A stretch of DNA of 40,843 nucleotides from positions 1 through 40,843 of the forward strand of contig JAQBVM010000017.1 in assembly GCA_027623095.1 (NCBI GenBank), read 5' to 3'. This DNA comes from Verrucomicrobiota bacterium (GTDB taxonomy: Bacteria > Verrucomicrobiota > Verrucomicrobiia > Limisphaerales > SIBE01). The translations under genes were made by a program, and so were the position numbers. Positions 24,801 to 33,278 of this stretch are shown here, piece by piece. Position 1 is the stretch's first letter; each line of letters opens with the position of its first letter. Under the pieces are notes generated by a model. That model made no database searches, was not told the origin of the DNA, and was given only the letters and a program-made list of their open reading frames with translations.

Positions 24801-27386
24801 ATGGCACGCAGCAAAGCAACCGACAAACGGCCCGTCGAACAGTACGAGCACAAGGGCAAACAGCGAGTAAACAACCCGCCCGTTGGACTCGTTGACGCCA
24901 GTACCGACGCTGCCGAAGGCAGGAAGACCTATGCGTACGACCCGCATCTGGACCCTTCGCTGCAATGGGCGGGCAAGGCGGAAAGGACCAGCTTTGAAAT
25001 CCCCACGGTCTCGCTTCATGTCCACGAACGCATTGATCCGCGCAGCATCATCGAAGCGGTCAGGAAGAAGAACGGAAACAATTACGAACAGCTCTCCCTG
25101 TTCAGTTCCAAAACAGAGAATCCGCCGCTGCGCGAGGCAATCGAGTTTTACAAGCACGCGCACAACTGGAGCAACCGTCTCATCGCCGGAGACAGCCTGC
25201 TGGTGATGAATTCGCTGGCGGAGAAGGAGGGCCTGGCGGGACAGGTGCAGATGGTCTATTTCGACCCGCCCTACGGCATCAAATACGGCTCCAACTTCCA
25301 GCCTTTCGTAAACAAACGCGATGTGAAGGATGGAAAGGACGAAGACCTCACCGCCGAGCCGGAGATGGTCAAGGCGTTCCGCGACACTTGGGAACTCGGC
25401 CTCCATTCTTATCTCAGCTACCTGCGCGACCGCCTGTTGCTGGCCCGCGAGCTCCTCAGCGAATCCGGCTCCGTCTTCGTACAAATCTCGGATGAGAATG
25501 TTCATCATGTCCGGGAAATCATGGATGAAGTGTTCGACGGGAAGAATTTCGTCTCGTTGATTCCGTTCGGGAAGACAGCCGGAGCGGGAGCAAAGACTAT
25601 CGGCTCAGAGTTCGACTACTTGGTTTGGTATGCAAAAGATCCTGGAAAGCTCAAATCTCGCTCACTTTACATTCCAAAGGCTCCGAACGCGTTCAAGAGT
25701 TACAAGTATGTCGTCTCCGAAGACGCAACTGAAGTGCGCTACGCGACGCAGGAAGAACGCGCTGACCCGTCCACGGTTCCAAAGGGCTGGAAATTGGCGC
25801 AATTAAGTTTCGCCGTCTCGCAAGACCCCGGCAAGCCGGAAGAAAGAATCTACGCTTTTCACGGCACCAAATATGACTGCGGCGAAAACCGGCACTGGAA
25901 AACCAAGAATCCTGAAGGCTTGGATCGGCTTGCGAAGGCAAAGCGTTTGGTCGGCCTCGCATCCCAACTTAATTACATTCGGTATTTCGAGGATTTTCCC
26001 GCAACACCGATTACAAACAACTGGAGTGATACAGGCAGCGCGGGATTCTCCTCGTCTGACCCGAAAGCCTACGTTGTTCAGACTGACACTTTGATTGCTC
26101 AACGCTGCCTCTTAATGACCACCGACCCCGGGGATTTGATTTTAGACATCACCTGTGGTAGTGGCACGACAGCTTACGCGGCGGAGCAATGGGGCCGCCG
26201 CTGGATATCGTGCGATACGTCCCGCGTCGCGCTCACGCTCGCCAAGCAACGGTTAATGACAGCTGTATTCGACTACTACCGACTGGCCCGCCCGGACGAA
26301 GGCGTCGGCAGCGGTTTCCGTTACAAGACCGTCCCGCACATCACGCTCAAGAGCATCGCGAACAACGAACAGCCAGAACCCGAGACGCTATACGACCAGC
26401 CGCTCCTGGACACGTCGCGGACACGCGTGACCGGCCCCTTCACTGTCGAAGCCGTTCCCGCGCCGATGGTGAAATCTCCGGGCGAGTTGTCCGGTGAAGA
26501 GGCGAGCGCGCCGATGCCCGCCGACGAGTCCGTGGCCCGCTCCGGCGCAACCGTGCGCCAGGACGAGTGGCGGTCTGAATTGTTGCGCGCCGGGATTCGG
26601 GGCAAGGGCGGGCAGATGATTCAATTCTCCCGGGTCGAACCGCTCTCCGGCACTCGCTGGCTGCATGCGGACGCGGAGACCAAGCCCAACGATTGCGGTC
26701 CGGCCAAATTGCGCGAAGGCGCCGCGTCGGAGCGCCAGCGGGTGGTGATTTCCTTCGGCCCGGAGCACGCGCCGTTGGAACAGCGGCAGGTGGAATCCGC
26801 TTTGGAAGAGGCGCGCAGATTGGTTCCCCGCCCGCAGCTCATCGTCTTCGCCGCGTTCCAATTCGACCCCGAAGCCGCTAAGGACATTGACGAGTTGAAC
26901 TGGCCGGGCGTGACGACGCTCAAGGCTCAAATGAACGCGGACTTGCTCACGGAGGATTTGAAGAAGAAGCGGACGAGTAACGAGAGTTTTTGGCTTATCG
27001 GCCAGCCGGACGTGATGCTCCGGCAAATCAAGCGGGGACAGGACCAAGGCCAATGGGAAGTCGAAGTCCACGGCTTCGATTATTACAACACCAAGACTGG
27101 CCAAATCGATTCCGGCGGGGCGGCGCAAATCGCCGTCTGGATGCTCGACACCGATTACGACGGGCGAAGCCTCTTTCCTCGCCAGGTCTTCTTCCCGATG
27201 GCGGGCGAAAAGGAAGGCTGGGCGAAGCTCGCGAAGAATCTCAAGGCGGAGATCGACGAGGAAGCGATCGAGGCCTACCGTGGAACAGTGTCGTTGCCTT
27301 TTGAGCTGGGTAAGCACAAGCGCGTAGGGATAAAGATTGTGGATGATCGAGGCATTGAGAGTCTAAAAATCATTGAAGTAATCTGA
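24801..27386 (+). CDS. mod: Type III-like restriction-modification methyltransferase (Mod)
   Basis: An 861-residue adenine-N6 (or cytosine-N4) DNA methyltransferase of the beta order, meaning that the catalytic motif precedes the SAM-binding motif. DPPY is at residues 155-158 (YFDPPYGIKYGSNF), and the SAM-binding motif I is at 450-457 (ITCGSGTT). The roughly 290 residues between them should contain the target recognition region. A long C-terminal part (about 520-861) is outside the methyltransferase core and is shared with Mod proteins paired with BPTD_3080-type Res subunits. It should protect host sites and give specificity to Res. The ATG at 24801 is the natural start. The next gene follows after 4 bases. 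Catalytic residues look intact. Confidence 0.9.
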   Translation: MARSKATDKRPVEQYEHKGKQRVNNPPVGLVDASTDAAEGRKTYAYDPHLDPSLQWAGKAERTSFEIPTVSLHVHERIDPRSIIEAVRKKNGNNYEQLSLFSSKTENPPLREAIEFYKHAHNWSNRLIAGDSLLVMNSLAEKEGLAGQVQMVYFDPPYGIKYGSNFQPFVNKRDVKDGKDEDLTAEPEMVKAFRDTWELGLHSYLSYLRDRLLLARELLSESGSVFVQISDENVHHVREIMDEVFDGKNFVSLIPFGKTAGAGAKTIGSEFDYLVWYAKDPGKLKSRSLYIPKAPNAFKSYKYVVSEDATEVRYATQEERADPSTVPKGWKLAQLSFAVSQDPGKPEERIYAFHGTKYDCGENRHWKTKNPEGLDRLAKAKRLVGLASQLNYIRYFEDFPATPITNNWSDTGSAGFSSSDPKAYVVQTDTLIAQRCLLMTTDPGDLILDITCGSGTTAYAAEQWGRRWISCDTSRVALTLAKQRLMTAVFDYYRLARPDEGVGSGFRYKTVPHITLKSIANNEQPEPETLYDQPLLDTSRTRVTGPFTVEAVPAPMVKSPGELSGEEASAPMPADESVARSGATVRQDEWRSELLRAGIRGKGGQMIQFSRVEPLSGTRWLHADAETKPNDCGPAKLREGAASERQRVVISFGPEHAPLEQRQVESALEEARRLVPRPQLIVFAAFQFDPEAAKDIDELNWPGVTTLKAQMNADLLTEDLKKKRTSNESFWLIGQPDVMLRQIKRGQDQGQWEVEVHGFDYYNTKTGQIDSGGAAQIAVWMLDTDYDGRSLFPRQVFFPMAGEKEGWAKLAKNLKAEIDEEAIEAYRGTVSLPFELGKHKRVGIKIVDDRGIESLKIIEVI

Positions 27387-27390
27387 CGCC

Positions 27391-27870
27391 ATGGCATTTG
27401 AATCCTTAACCGACGAACGGATCGAGCAGTTGTTGAAATTACAGAAGCGCATTACCAATCCGACTGCACGAACCGTCGTGGATGCCAACCATGATAAACG
27501 GGACTACGTTGTCGAAAGTACGGACGGCACGGAACGGTTTCGGTTGTTTGTACGACAGAACAAAACGGTTTCTGATGATTTTTCCTGCGGCCTCCAGTGG
27601 TTGCCAGCGGGGAGCGAGAGTTTGATTCTTGCCCGCTACAACGGTTCCAGTCATGACCACCCCAATCGACTTGAAGGAACCTATGTTGACTTCGTTTGTC
27701 ACATTCATCAGGCAACGGAGCGATATCTGCAAGCACGCTTGAAGCCCGAAGGATTTGCGCAGGCGACGGATACATACAGCACGTGTGATGGCGCCCTGCA
27801 TCGGCTCGTCGGCGACTGCAATATTGAGGGCCTTGAAACACAGGCCGACCATCCGGAGTTGTTCAGATGA
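27391..27870 (+). CDS. DUF6978-like small protein in the R-M operon
   Basis: A 159-residue soluble protein 4 bases after mod, overlapping the next gene by an ATGA. The sequence starts LTDERIEQLLKLQKRI, then has a beta-rich core with ILARYNGSSHDHPN and YVDFVCHIHQATERY. The spaced His residues (HDHPN, HIH) look like the conserved core of a family I know as DUF6978, usually encoded with a DUF1828 partner; this match is from memory and is moderate. Function is unknown. Tight coupling to mod on one side and a DUF1828-like gene on the other suggests a role in the restriction system, or a two-gene module (perhaps toxin-antitoxin-like) nested in it. It has no membrane segment and no obvious catalytic motif. 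Confidence 0.75.
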   Translation: MAFESLTDERIEQLLKLQKRITNPTARTVVDANHDKRDYVVESTDGTERFRLFVRQNKTVSDDFSCGLQWLPAGSESLILARYNGSSHDHPNRLEGTYVDFVCHIHQATERYLQARLKPEGFAQATDTYSTCDGALHRLVGDCNIEGLETQADHPELFR

Positions 27871-28646
27871 GCTTTAATCTACCTCTTTTAAAGGAGCGGC
27901 TCTGCAAGTCTCTGTGCGGCGAAGTGCAAATCCGCAAGACACCCCAAGGCCACCTGCAAATCGCCACGCCGTTCACGTTTACGGACGGAGACAGTTTTCA
28001 AGTCTATCTGGAAGAGACTCCGGCGGGTGGCGTGCAGCTCACCGATCATGGCCACACACTCATGCATCTAAGCTACGAGAATGACCTTGGCAAATTCCGC
28101 GAGGGAACCCGAGGCACGCTCCTCGACCAGGTGCTGTCGAATTCCGGCGTAAGCGAGGAGCAAGGCAAGCTTTTGCTCAACTCGTCTCTGGAGAACCTCG
28201 GCGCGAGCATTCTTCAATTCGGTCAGGCGATCACACGCGTTTATGACCTCACATTTTTGAACCGTGCGCGAGTGGCCGGCACTTTTTACGAAGACTTGAA
28301 AGAGGCAATCTACGGCTTGGTCGCTCCAGAAAAGATCCAGTCCGACTACGCGGTGCCGAATCAGGCGGAAGCGGACAATTATCCAATAGACTTCCGAATC
28401 GAGGGCAAGCGGGCGCCGATCTTCCTTTTTGGCATCGCCACGCGCGACAAGGCTCGGCTTGTAACCATTGTTTTGGAACACTGGCTGCGTGCCATGATCG
28501 ACTTCGACTCGCTGCTAATTTTCCAAGACCAACAGGAGATTCCGCGGGCGGATTTGGCTCGCCTGTCGAACGTAGGCGGAGAGATGGTTGCCTCACTTGA
28601 CGCATCCAAAGATTTCCACCGCAAAATTATCAAGCTGGCGGCATGA
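27867..28646 (+). CDS. DUF1828/DUF1829-like protein in the R-M operon
   Basis: A 259-residue protein translationally coupled to the preceding gene. The N-terminal half (about 1-95) matches DUF1828: TPFTFTDGDSFQVYLEETP followed by VQLTDHGHTLMHLSY. The C-terminal half (about 130-255) resembles DUF1829, with a beta-rich section IDFRIEGKRAPIFLFGIATRDKARL that recalls nuclease-like folds but shows no clear PD-ExK triad. Pairs of DUF1828 and a DUF6978-like protein occur in many defence regions, and their activity is unknown to me. Here the pair separates mod from res. It may modulate restriction or act as an independent module. 141 bases follow before the res start. Confidence 0.8.
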   Translation: MSFNLPLLKERLCKSLCGEVQIRKTPQGHLQIATPFTFTDGDSFQVYLEETPAGGVQLTDHGHTLMHLSYENDLGKFREGTRGTLLDQVLSNSGVSEEQGKLLLNSSLENLGASILQFGQAITRVYDLTFLNRARVAGTFYEDLKEAIYGLVAPEKIQSDYAVPNQAEADNYPIDFRIEGKRAPIFLFGIATRDKARLVTIVLEHWLRAMIDFDSLLIFQDQQEIPRADLARLSNVGGEMVASLDASKDFHRKIIKLAA

Positions 28647-28787
28647 TTCGTCTCGGAACATTCTGCTGTTGATTTCGTTGACCTACAACAAATGCCGTCC
28701 AGATCCCAACGTTGGCGCCTCAGTTTAGAAAACATGAGTGAGTGCTCTGGAGGTTGTCCGAACGTTTCATTCCGCGACTAAGCAAAA

Positions 28788-31382
28788 ATGGCGATCGGCA
28801 TCACGCGCCGGTTATTGGAGCATTGGAACGATCCGGAACAACGAGATTCGTCCAAACGTTTTTTCTTCTGCGGTCTGGAGGCGATGGAAACGCTGATCTG
28901 GCTCACCGAAGGCTCGGCTTCGGAGCGAGTGGGGATTGCGATTCCTTCGGACGGAGGAGGTTTTCAGCGTTTATGCTGCAAGATGGCGACCGGCTCAGGG
29001 AAAACGGTCGTGATGGCGATGCTGGTTGCGTGGCAGGTGCTCAATAAGGTGGCGTATCCGCAGGATGACCGCTATGCCAAACACATCTTCATTGTCGCGC
29101 CGGGCTTGACTGTAAAGAGCCGGTTGCAGGTGCTCATCCCGTCCGTGCCGGGAAACTACTACGACGAGTTCAGTGTCGTCCCCACTGGTCTTCGGCAACA
29201 GTTGCGGCAGGGCAAGGTTCTGGTTCGGAACTGGCACATTCTGAATTGGGAGACGGAGGAGAAGGTGAAGAAGAGGCGGAGCGTGGACAAGCGCGGAGCA
29301 AAGAGCGATGAGGCTTACGTGCGCGACGTGCTCGGAGAGATGGCGACTGCCCGGAAAATCGTCGTGATCAATGACGAGGCGCATCATGCCTGGAGAGTCA
29401 ATCCGGAGTCAAAAAAGGCCAAGATTGACCGGCAATTGATCGAGGAAGCGACGAAGTGGGTGGGCGGCCTCGACCGTATCCACAAGGCGCGCCGGATACT
29501 CCGCTGCTTCGACTTTTCTGCAACTCCGTTTTCACCAAGCGGCAAGCAGAGTTCGGAAGAGGCTCTGTTCGGCTGGATTGTCAGTGACTTCGGCCTGAAC
29601 GACGCGATCGAAGCGGGGCTGGTCAAGACGCCGCGTATCGTGGTTCGGACGAACGCTATTCCGGACGCGGCCACCTACAAGGACAAGCTCTACCACATTT
29701 ACGAACACGTCAGGGACGACTTGAGCCGGAAAGCGGAGCCGCACGAAGGGCTGCCTGACCTCGTGACGAATGGTTATTTACTGCTCGGCACGGACTGGGT
29801 GGAAACGCAGCGGTCCTGGAAAGATCTCGGCTATCCGACCCCGCCGGTGATGATCACCGTCGCCAACCGAACGGAGACGGCGGCGCGGATCAAATACTCT
29901 TTCGACAACAAAAAGGTGTTGATTGATGAACTCTGCAACCCGGAGTTCACACTGCACATTGATTCAAAAGTCCTGGACGCTGCGGAGGCAATGGAAGAAG
30001 ACGAGGAATCACAACGCTCCAGCAGTTCAAGCAGCAGTTCTTCGGAGGATGACGAGCCAAAAGCGAAAAAGCTTACGAAAGACGAGCAAGCTCAGCGCTT
30101 GCGTCTGACCGTGGACACAGTCGGGAAAGTGGGGCAGCCGGGCGAGAAAATTCAGAACGTGATTTCCGTTGGGATGCTCTCCGAGGGTTGGGACGCGAAG
30201 ACCGTGACGCACATCATGGGCCTGCGCGCCTTCACGAGCCAGTTGCTTTGCGAGCAGGTTGTGGGGCGCGGCCTGCGACGAACTTCCTACGAAGCGGAGG
30301 ATTTCATTGATCCCATAACCGGCCACACGGAAAAGCGATTCAAGGCGGAATACGTCAACATCTTTGGGATTCCTTTCACCTTTCTCCCACACGAAGGCGA
30401 CACGGATGGCCCGTTGCCTCCGCCGCCCCCCAAGATTCGCATTGCGCCGGAAACCGAGAAGGCGCGCTTCGAGATTAGCTGGCCAAACATCATTCGAATC
30501 GACCACGTCTTCCGGCCGAAACTGGAACTCGACTTTGCCAACGTTCCGTTGCTGACGCTGAACGCGACGGATAAGATTGAAAACGCGGAAATGGCCGCGG
30601 TGGTGGCGGGCAAACCGAATCTGGCTGTGATGACGGAGATCGACCTGCACACGCTTGCCGAGCGGTTTCGACTTCAGCGAATTGTGTTTGAAGTAGCCCG
30701 TGACGTTTTTCAGCAAGTGAAGCCGACATGGAAGGGCAATAAGGAGAACTTACTTGCTCAGGTCATTCGGCTCGTCGAAAAGTTTATCGCGTCCGGGAAA
30801 CTCGAAATTGATCCGCCGTTGTTCTATCAGGATGAGTTAAAGCGGCGAGTGATGCTCACATTGAACATGCAGCGCATTGTCCAACACGTTTTCGAACAGA
30901 TTCGCTTTGCGAATACGGAGACGCTGGAAGCCGTTTTCGACGGCAACAAACCTATTCGTTCTACTGGGGAAATGCTGCCGTGGTTTACAGGCAAGCCGGT
31001 TGTGACCGCCAGCCGTTCCCATATCAACCTTTGCGTGGCGGATTCGGCCTGGGAAGCTCAGGCAGCCCGCGAACTTGATCACAACGAGGATGTGGCTGCT
31101 TGGGCGAAGAACGATCATTTGGGCTTTGAGGTAATTTACATCTTCGGAGGGGTGTTCCACAAGTTCCGTCCAGACTACCTCATTCGGCTGGTGACTGGCA
31201 GGAATCTCGTCGTGGAGATCAAAGGGCAGGATACGCCCAAAGACAAAACGAAACGCCGCTACCTCGCGGAATGGATCGATGCGGTTCATGCACACGGAGG
31301 CTTCGGCAGATGGGCGTGGGCGGTGGCCCTAAGTCCGGATGAGTTGCCGGACGCAATTCAAACAGAGGCGGTTCACCGCTAA
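28788..31382 (+). CDS. res: Type III-like restriction endonuclease (Res), N-terminus probably lost
   Basis: An 864-residue helicase-nuclease resembling BPTD_3080-family restriction enzymes. Walker A ATGSGKT is at 67-73, DEAH at 196-199 and SAT at 244-246. GMLSEGWDAKT and QVVGRGLRR follow, and a nuclease domain contains D796 (FRPDYL) and E810-x-K812 (VVEIKGQ), a PD-(D/E)xK arrangement. A Ser-rich acidic linker lies near residue 410. Relatives carry about 100 further N-terminal residues before the RRLLEHW segment. Here the ATG at 28788 sits just before that segment, with an in-frame TAA at 28779-28781 and no ribosome site. ATP and nuclease motifs are intact, but the missing N-terminus makes activity uncertain. 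It should cut unmethylated foreign DNA with Mod. Confidence 0.88.
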   Translation: MAIGITRRLLEHWNDPEQRDSSKRFFFCGLEAMETLIWLTEGSASERVGIAIPSDGGGFQRLCCKMATGSGKTVVMAMLVAWQVLNKVAYPQDDRYAKHIFIVAPGLTVKSRLQVLIPSVPGNYYDEFSVVPTGLRQQLRQGKVLVRNWHILNWETEEKVKKRRSVDKRGAKSDEAYVRDVLGEMATARKIVVINDEAHHAWRVNPESKKAKIDRQLIEEATKWVGGLDRIHKARRILRCFDFSATPFSPSGKQSSEEALFGWIVSDFGLNDAIEAGLVKTPRIVVRTNAIPDAATYKDKLYHIYEHVRDDLSRKAEPHEGLPDLVTNGYLLLGTDWVETQRSWKDLGYPTPPVMITVANRTETAARIKYSFDNKKVLIDELCNPEFTLHIDSKVLDAAEAMEEDEESQRSSSSSSSSSEDDEPKAKKLTKDEQAQRLRLTVDTVGKVGQPGEKIQNVISVGMLSEGWDAKTVTHIMGLRAFTSQLLCEQVVGRGLRRTSYEAEDFIDPITGHTEKRFKAEYVNIFGIPFTFLPHEGDTDGPLPPPPPKIRIAPETEKARFEISWPNIIRIDHVFRPKLELDFANVPLLTLNATDKIENAEMAAVVAGKPNLAVMTEIDLHTLAERFRLQRIVFEVARDVFQQVKPTWKGNKENLLAQVIRLVEKFIASGKLEIDPPLFYQDELKRRVMLTLNMQRIVQHVFEQIRFANTETLEAVFDGNKPIRSTGEMLPWFTGKPVVTASRSHINLCVADSAWEAQAARELDHNEDVAAWAKNDHLGFEVIYIFGGVFHKFRPDYLIRLVTGRNLVVEIKGQDTPKDKTKRRYLAEWIDAVHAHGGFGRWAWAVALSPDELPDAIQTEAVHR

Positions 31383-31500
31383 TCGGCTTCTGCATTCGTG
31401 GTATGACCCGCTTCCGCAAGGAAAAGGCGTCGAAAGCCGACATGCCCGCCGCTTGACCGCTTTCGACTCCGGCAATACTCAGTTTGCTCCGCACGTAGTC

Positions 31501-31514
31501 CCGGCTTTAGCCGG
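31501..31514. repeat. Short palindrome in the gap after res
   Basis: CCGGCTTTAGCCGG is a compact inverted repeat (5-base stem, TTTA loop; 6 bases if the loop is tight), in the 280-base gap after res. From memory, GC-rich palindromes of this form are common in dispersed Verrucomicrobia repeats. No gene is visible in 31383-31662. Confidence 0.4.
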
Positions 31515-31662
31515 AAGCGACAACATTTACATACATCATGGCAATTGTGTTCGCAGAACCGTCCGTCAGCGCTTCGTCGGCAAAACCTAAGATGCGCCAC
31601 CCATGAGTTCGGTCCGGAAAAAAGGTTGGGCGAAAGCGGCTCGAAACTGGTAGCTTGCGGTC

Positions 31663-31767
31663 ATGACGAGGGAAGACTTGAAAGGCATAGTGCAATCCGA
31701 CCCTGAAATCATGGGCGGCACGCCCGTCTTCGTCGGCACGCGCGTCCCGATGCAGAACTTTATATGA
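31663..31767 (+). pseudogene. Truncated DUF433 antitoxin-like gene
   Basis: A 34-residue frame matching the N-terminal third of DUF433 proteins: SDPEIMGGTPVFVGTRVPMQ. Intact members are about 75-80 residues, with a winged-helix-like body, and usually serve as antitoxins to DUF5615 PIN-like toxins. Homology ends at RVPMQ and a TGA follows at 31765-31767, overlapping the ATG of the next antitoxin. I infer that a recombination joined the DUF433 head to an unrelated Phd antitoxin. Its leader may still drive the downstream genes. Confidence 0.75.
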
Positions 31768-32036
31768 GCACACAAGCCACGGTGGAAGAACTCAGGAGCG
31801 GTCTGAACGGTTACCTCGCGGAAGTCGAAAAAGGCAACGAGGTGTTGGTTTGCCGCAGCGACAAGCTCATTGCCCGTATCATCCCAGCGACGCCAGCTCC
31901 ACTCAAGAACCGGACAAAAATCGGGTGGGCGGACGACACGCTGAAGATCCTCGGCCCGGTCACCGGCCCGGTGATGGAAGACGATGGTGAGATGTTGCCA
32001 AGACTTGACTTGGCCAGGAAGATGGCCAAGTTGTGA
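31764..32036 (+). CDS. Phd/YefM-like antitoxin, first of two
   Basis: A 90-residue antitoxin with the Phd/YefM layout: MSTQATVEELRSGLNGYLAEVEKGNEVLVCRSDKLIARI, giving a DNA-binding N-terminal domain, then a flexible toxin-binding tail (ending LARKMAKL). It overlaps the truncated DUF433 frame by 4 bases and ends 3 bases before a second, related antitoxin. No toxin of its own lies next to it. It may be an orphan, or both antitoxins may act on the single PIN toxin downstream. Confidence 0.75.
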   Translation: MSTQATVEELRSGLNGYLAEVEKGNEVLVCRSDKLIARIIPATPAPLKNRTKIGWADDTLKILGPVTGPVMEDDGEMLPRLDLARKMAKL

Positions 32037-32039
32037 ACC

Positions 32040-32285
32040 GTGAGCACGCACGTCAATGTCGCCGACTTCAAGAACAAGCTGACGGAATATCTCGCGCTGG
32101 TGGAGAAGGGCGCGGAAGTCATCATCTGCCGCCGCAACAAGCCCGTGGCACGATTTGAGCGCGTCGTGGGCAAAAGCCAGCACGTCAACGAGAGCAAGCT
32201 TGGCTCCATGAAGGGTACGGTGAAAATCCAGGGAGACCTGACCGAGCCGCTCATTCCCGAATGCGATTGGGAAATGTTGAAGTGA
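32040..32285 (+). CDS. Phd/YefM-like antitoxin, second of two
   Basis: An 81-residue paralogue of the preceding gene: both begin MST, then share the pattern L-x-x-Y-L-A-x-V-E-K-G and a VICRRNKPVAR-type strand. The C-terminal segment (LTEPLIPECDWEMLK) is typical of the Phd-type partner of PIN toxins, where a DCDWE-like motif contacts the toxin. The start is GTG at 32040. The toxin gene begins 7 bases after the stop, so this is the likely cognate antitoxin. Confidence 0.85.
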   Translation: MSTHVNVADFKNKLTEYLALVEKGAEVIICRRNKPVARFERVVGKSQHVNESKLGSMKGTVKIQGDLTEPLIPECDWEMLK

Positions 32286-32292
32286 GGCTCGA

Positions 32293-32685
32293 ATGCGCCT
32301 CCTGCTCGACACCTGTGCCATCATTTTCTTCGCCGAGAACGCCGGCGATCTCTCCCGCACCGCGACGGATCAGATTCAATCGCCCGACGCAGAAGTGTTC
32401 GTATCCGCCGTCTCCATTGGCGAACTGGCCTGCGCCGCGGATCGGAAAAAGGTGAAGTTCAAGCAGCACTGGCGGATTTGGTGGAAGGAAACCCTGCGCC
32501 GCAATGGCTGGCCGTGCCTCCCGGTAACGGCGGAAATCGTGGAGGAAGCTTACAGTCTGAGCGAGCCGATCCACCGCGATCCGGTTGACCGTATTCTCAT
32601 CGCCACAGCACGGGTCGAGCGCCTGACGCTGGTGACCACGGATGGGAAGATTCTTGCCTACCCCCACGTCTCCACCCTGAAATGA
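32293..32685 (+). CDS. PIN-domain toxin paired with Phd-like antitoxin
   Basis: A 130-residue PIN-domain protein. MRLLLDTCAIIFFAEN gives the first catalytic Asp at residue 6. Other acids lie in VSIGELA (E near 44) and in IHRDPVDRILIATARV (D98 and D101 region), followed by VTTDGKI with the last conserved Asp. It matches the PIN toxins paired with Phd antitoxins, which are predicted RNases. The stop overlaps the start of the hsdR fragment by 4 bases (ATGA), so the toxin-antitoxin genes sit directly at the head of a former type I restriction gene. Confidence 0.88.
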   Translation: MRLLLDTCAIIFFAENAGDLSRTATDQIQSPDAEVFVSAVSIGELACAADRKKVKFKQHWRIWWKETLRRNGWPCLPVTAEIVEEAYSLSEPIHRDPVDRILIATARVERLTLVTTDGKILAYPHVSTLK

Positions 32686-33275
32686 TGACCGAATACGGAT
32701 ACGTCGAGGAAGCTATGCTGGAATGGCTGGCCGGGAAGGATGATGACCCGAACGACCACGGCTTGGGCTGGACGTACCGTAGCGAGGCCGACATGGAAGT
32801 CTGCGGGCGCAGCCTGACTGATCCCATCGTCGAAGCGCTGCTCATCCCGGCGCTCATGCGCATCAACCCGGCGGTGGACATCGAGGGCAAGGCCCGCAAG
32901 GTGGTGGATGCGCTACGCCGCATGCTGAGCCTTCCCGATCCGCTGGACGCCAACCGCCGGACGCTGGAAGCCCTGCGTGACGGCATCCCGGTGGTGCTGG
33001 CTTCCGGTCAGGACGCCACGACGGTCAAGCTGATCGAGTTCGATCCCGACCGCCAGCACTTGAACGATTTCACCGTGACCAACCAGTACCGCGTGCGCGG
33101 CAGCGAGACGGTCAAGGCGGACACGGTGCTTCTCGTCAACGGCATCCCGGTGGTGCTGGCCGAATACAAGAGCTACATCACCAGCGGCCATGACTGGACG
33201 GAGGGCGTGAACCAGTTGCACCGTTACCAGCGTGAAGCGCCCGCGCTGCTCGTGCCGAACGTGTTCAGCGTCTAA
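32682..33275 (+). pseudogene. hsdR: N-terminal fragment of type I restriction subunit HsdR
   Basis: A 197-residue open frame matching the first fifth of HsdR, which is about 1000 residues when complete. The nuclease (HSDR_N) domain is readable: D147 in KADTVLLVNG and E161-x-K163 in VVLAEYKSYI form the PD-(D/E)xK site. The text then runs WTEGVNQLHRYQ to VPNVFSV and stops at a TAA (33273-33275), just where HsdR normally continues into its helicase domain. No helicase sequence and no hsdM or hsdS occur in the window. What follows is HNH endonuclease sequence in the same frame. I infer a truncated, non-functional HsdR, although the nuclease motif is preserved. Confidence 0.85.
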
Positions 33276-33278
33276 TCC

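Noticed and set aside
26388-27317. A 309-residue minus-strand open frame
   Set aside because: Antisense of the mod C-terminal domain; it has no recognisable motif.
31379-31600. A 73-residue minus-strand frame after res
   Set aside because: It covers a palindromic dispersed-repeat type sequence and shows no protein family pattern.
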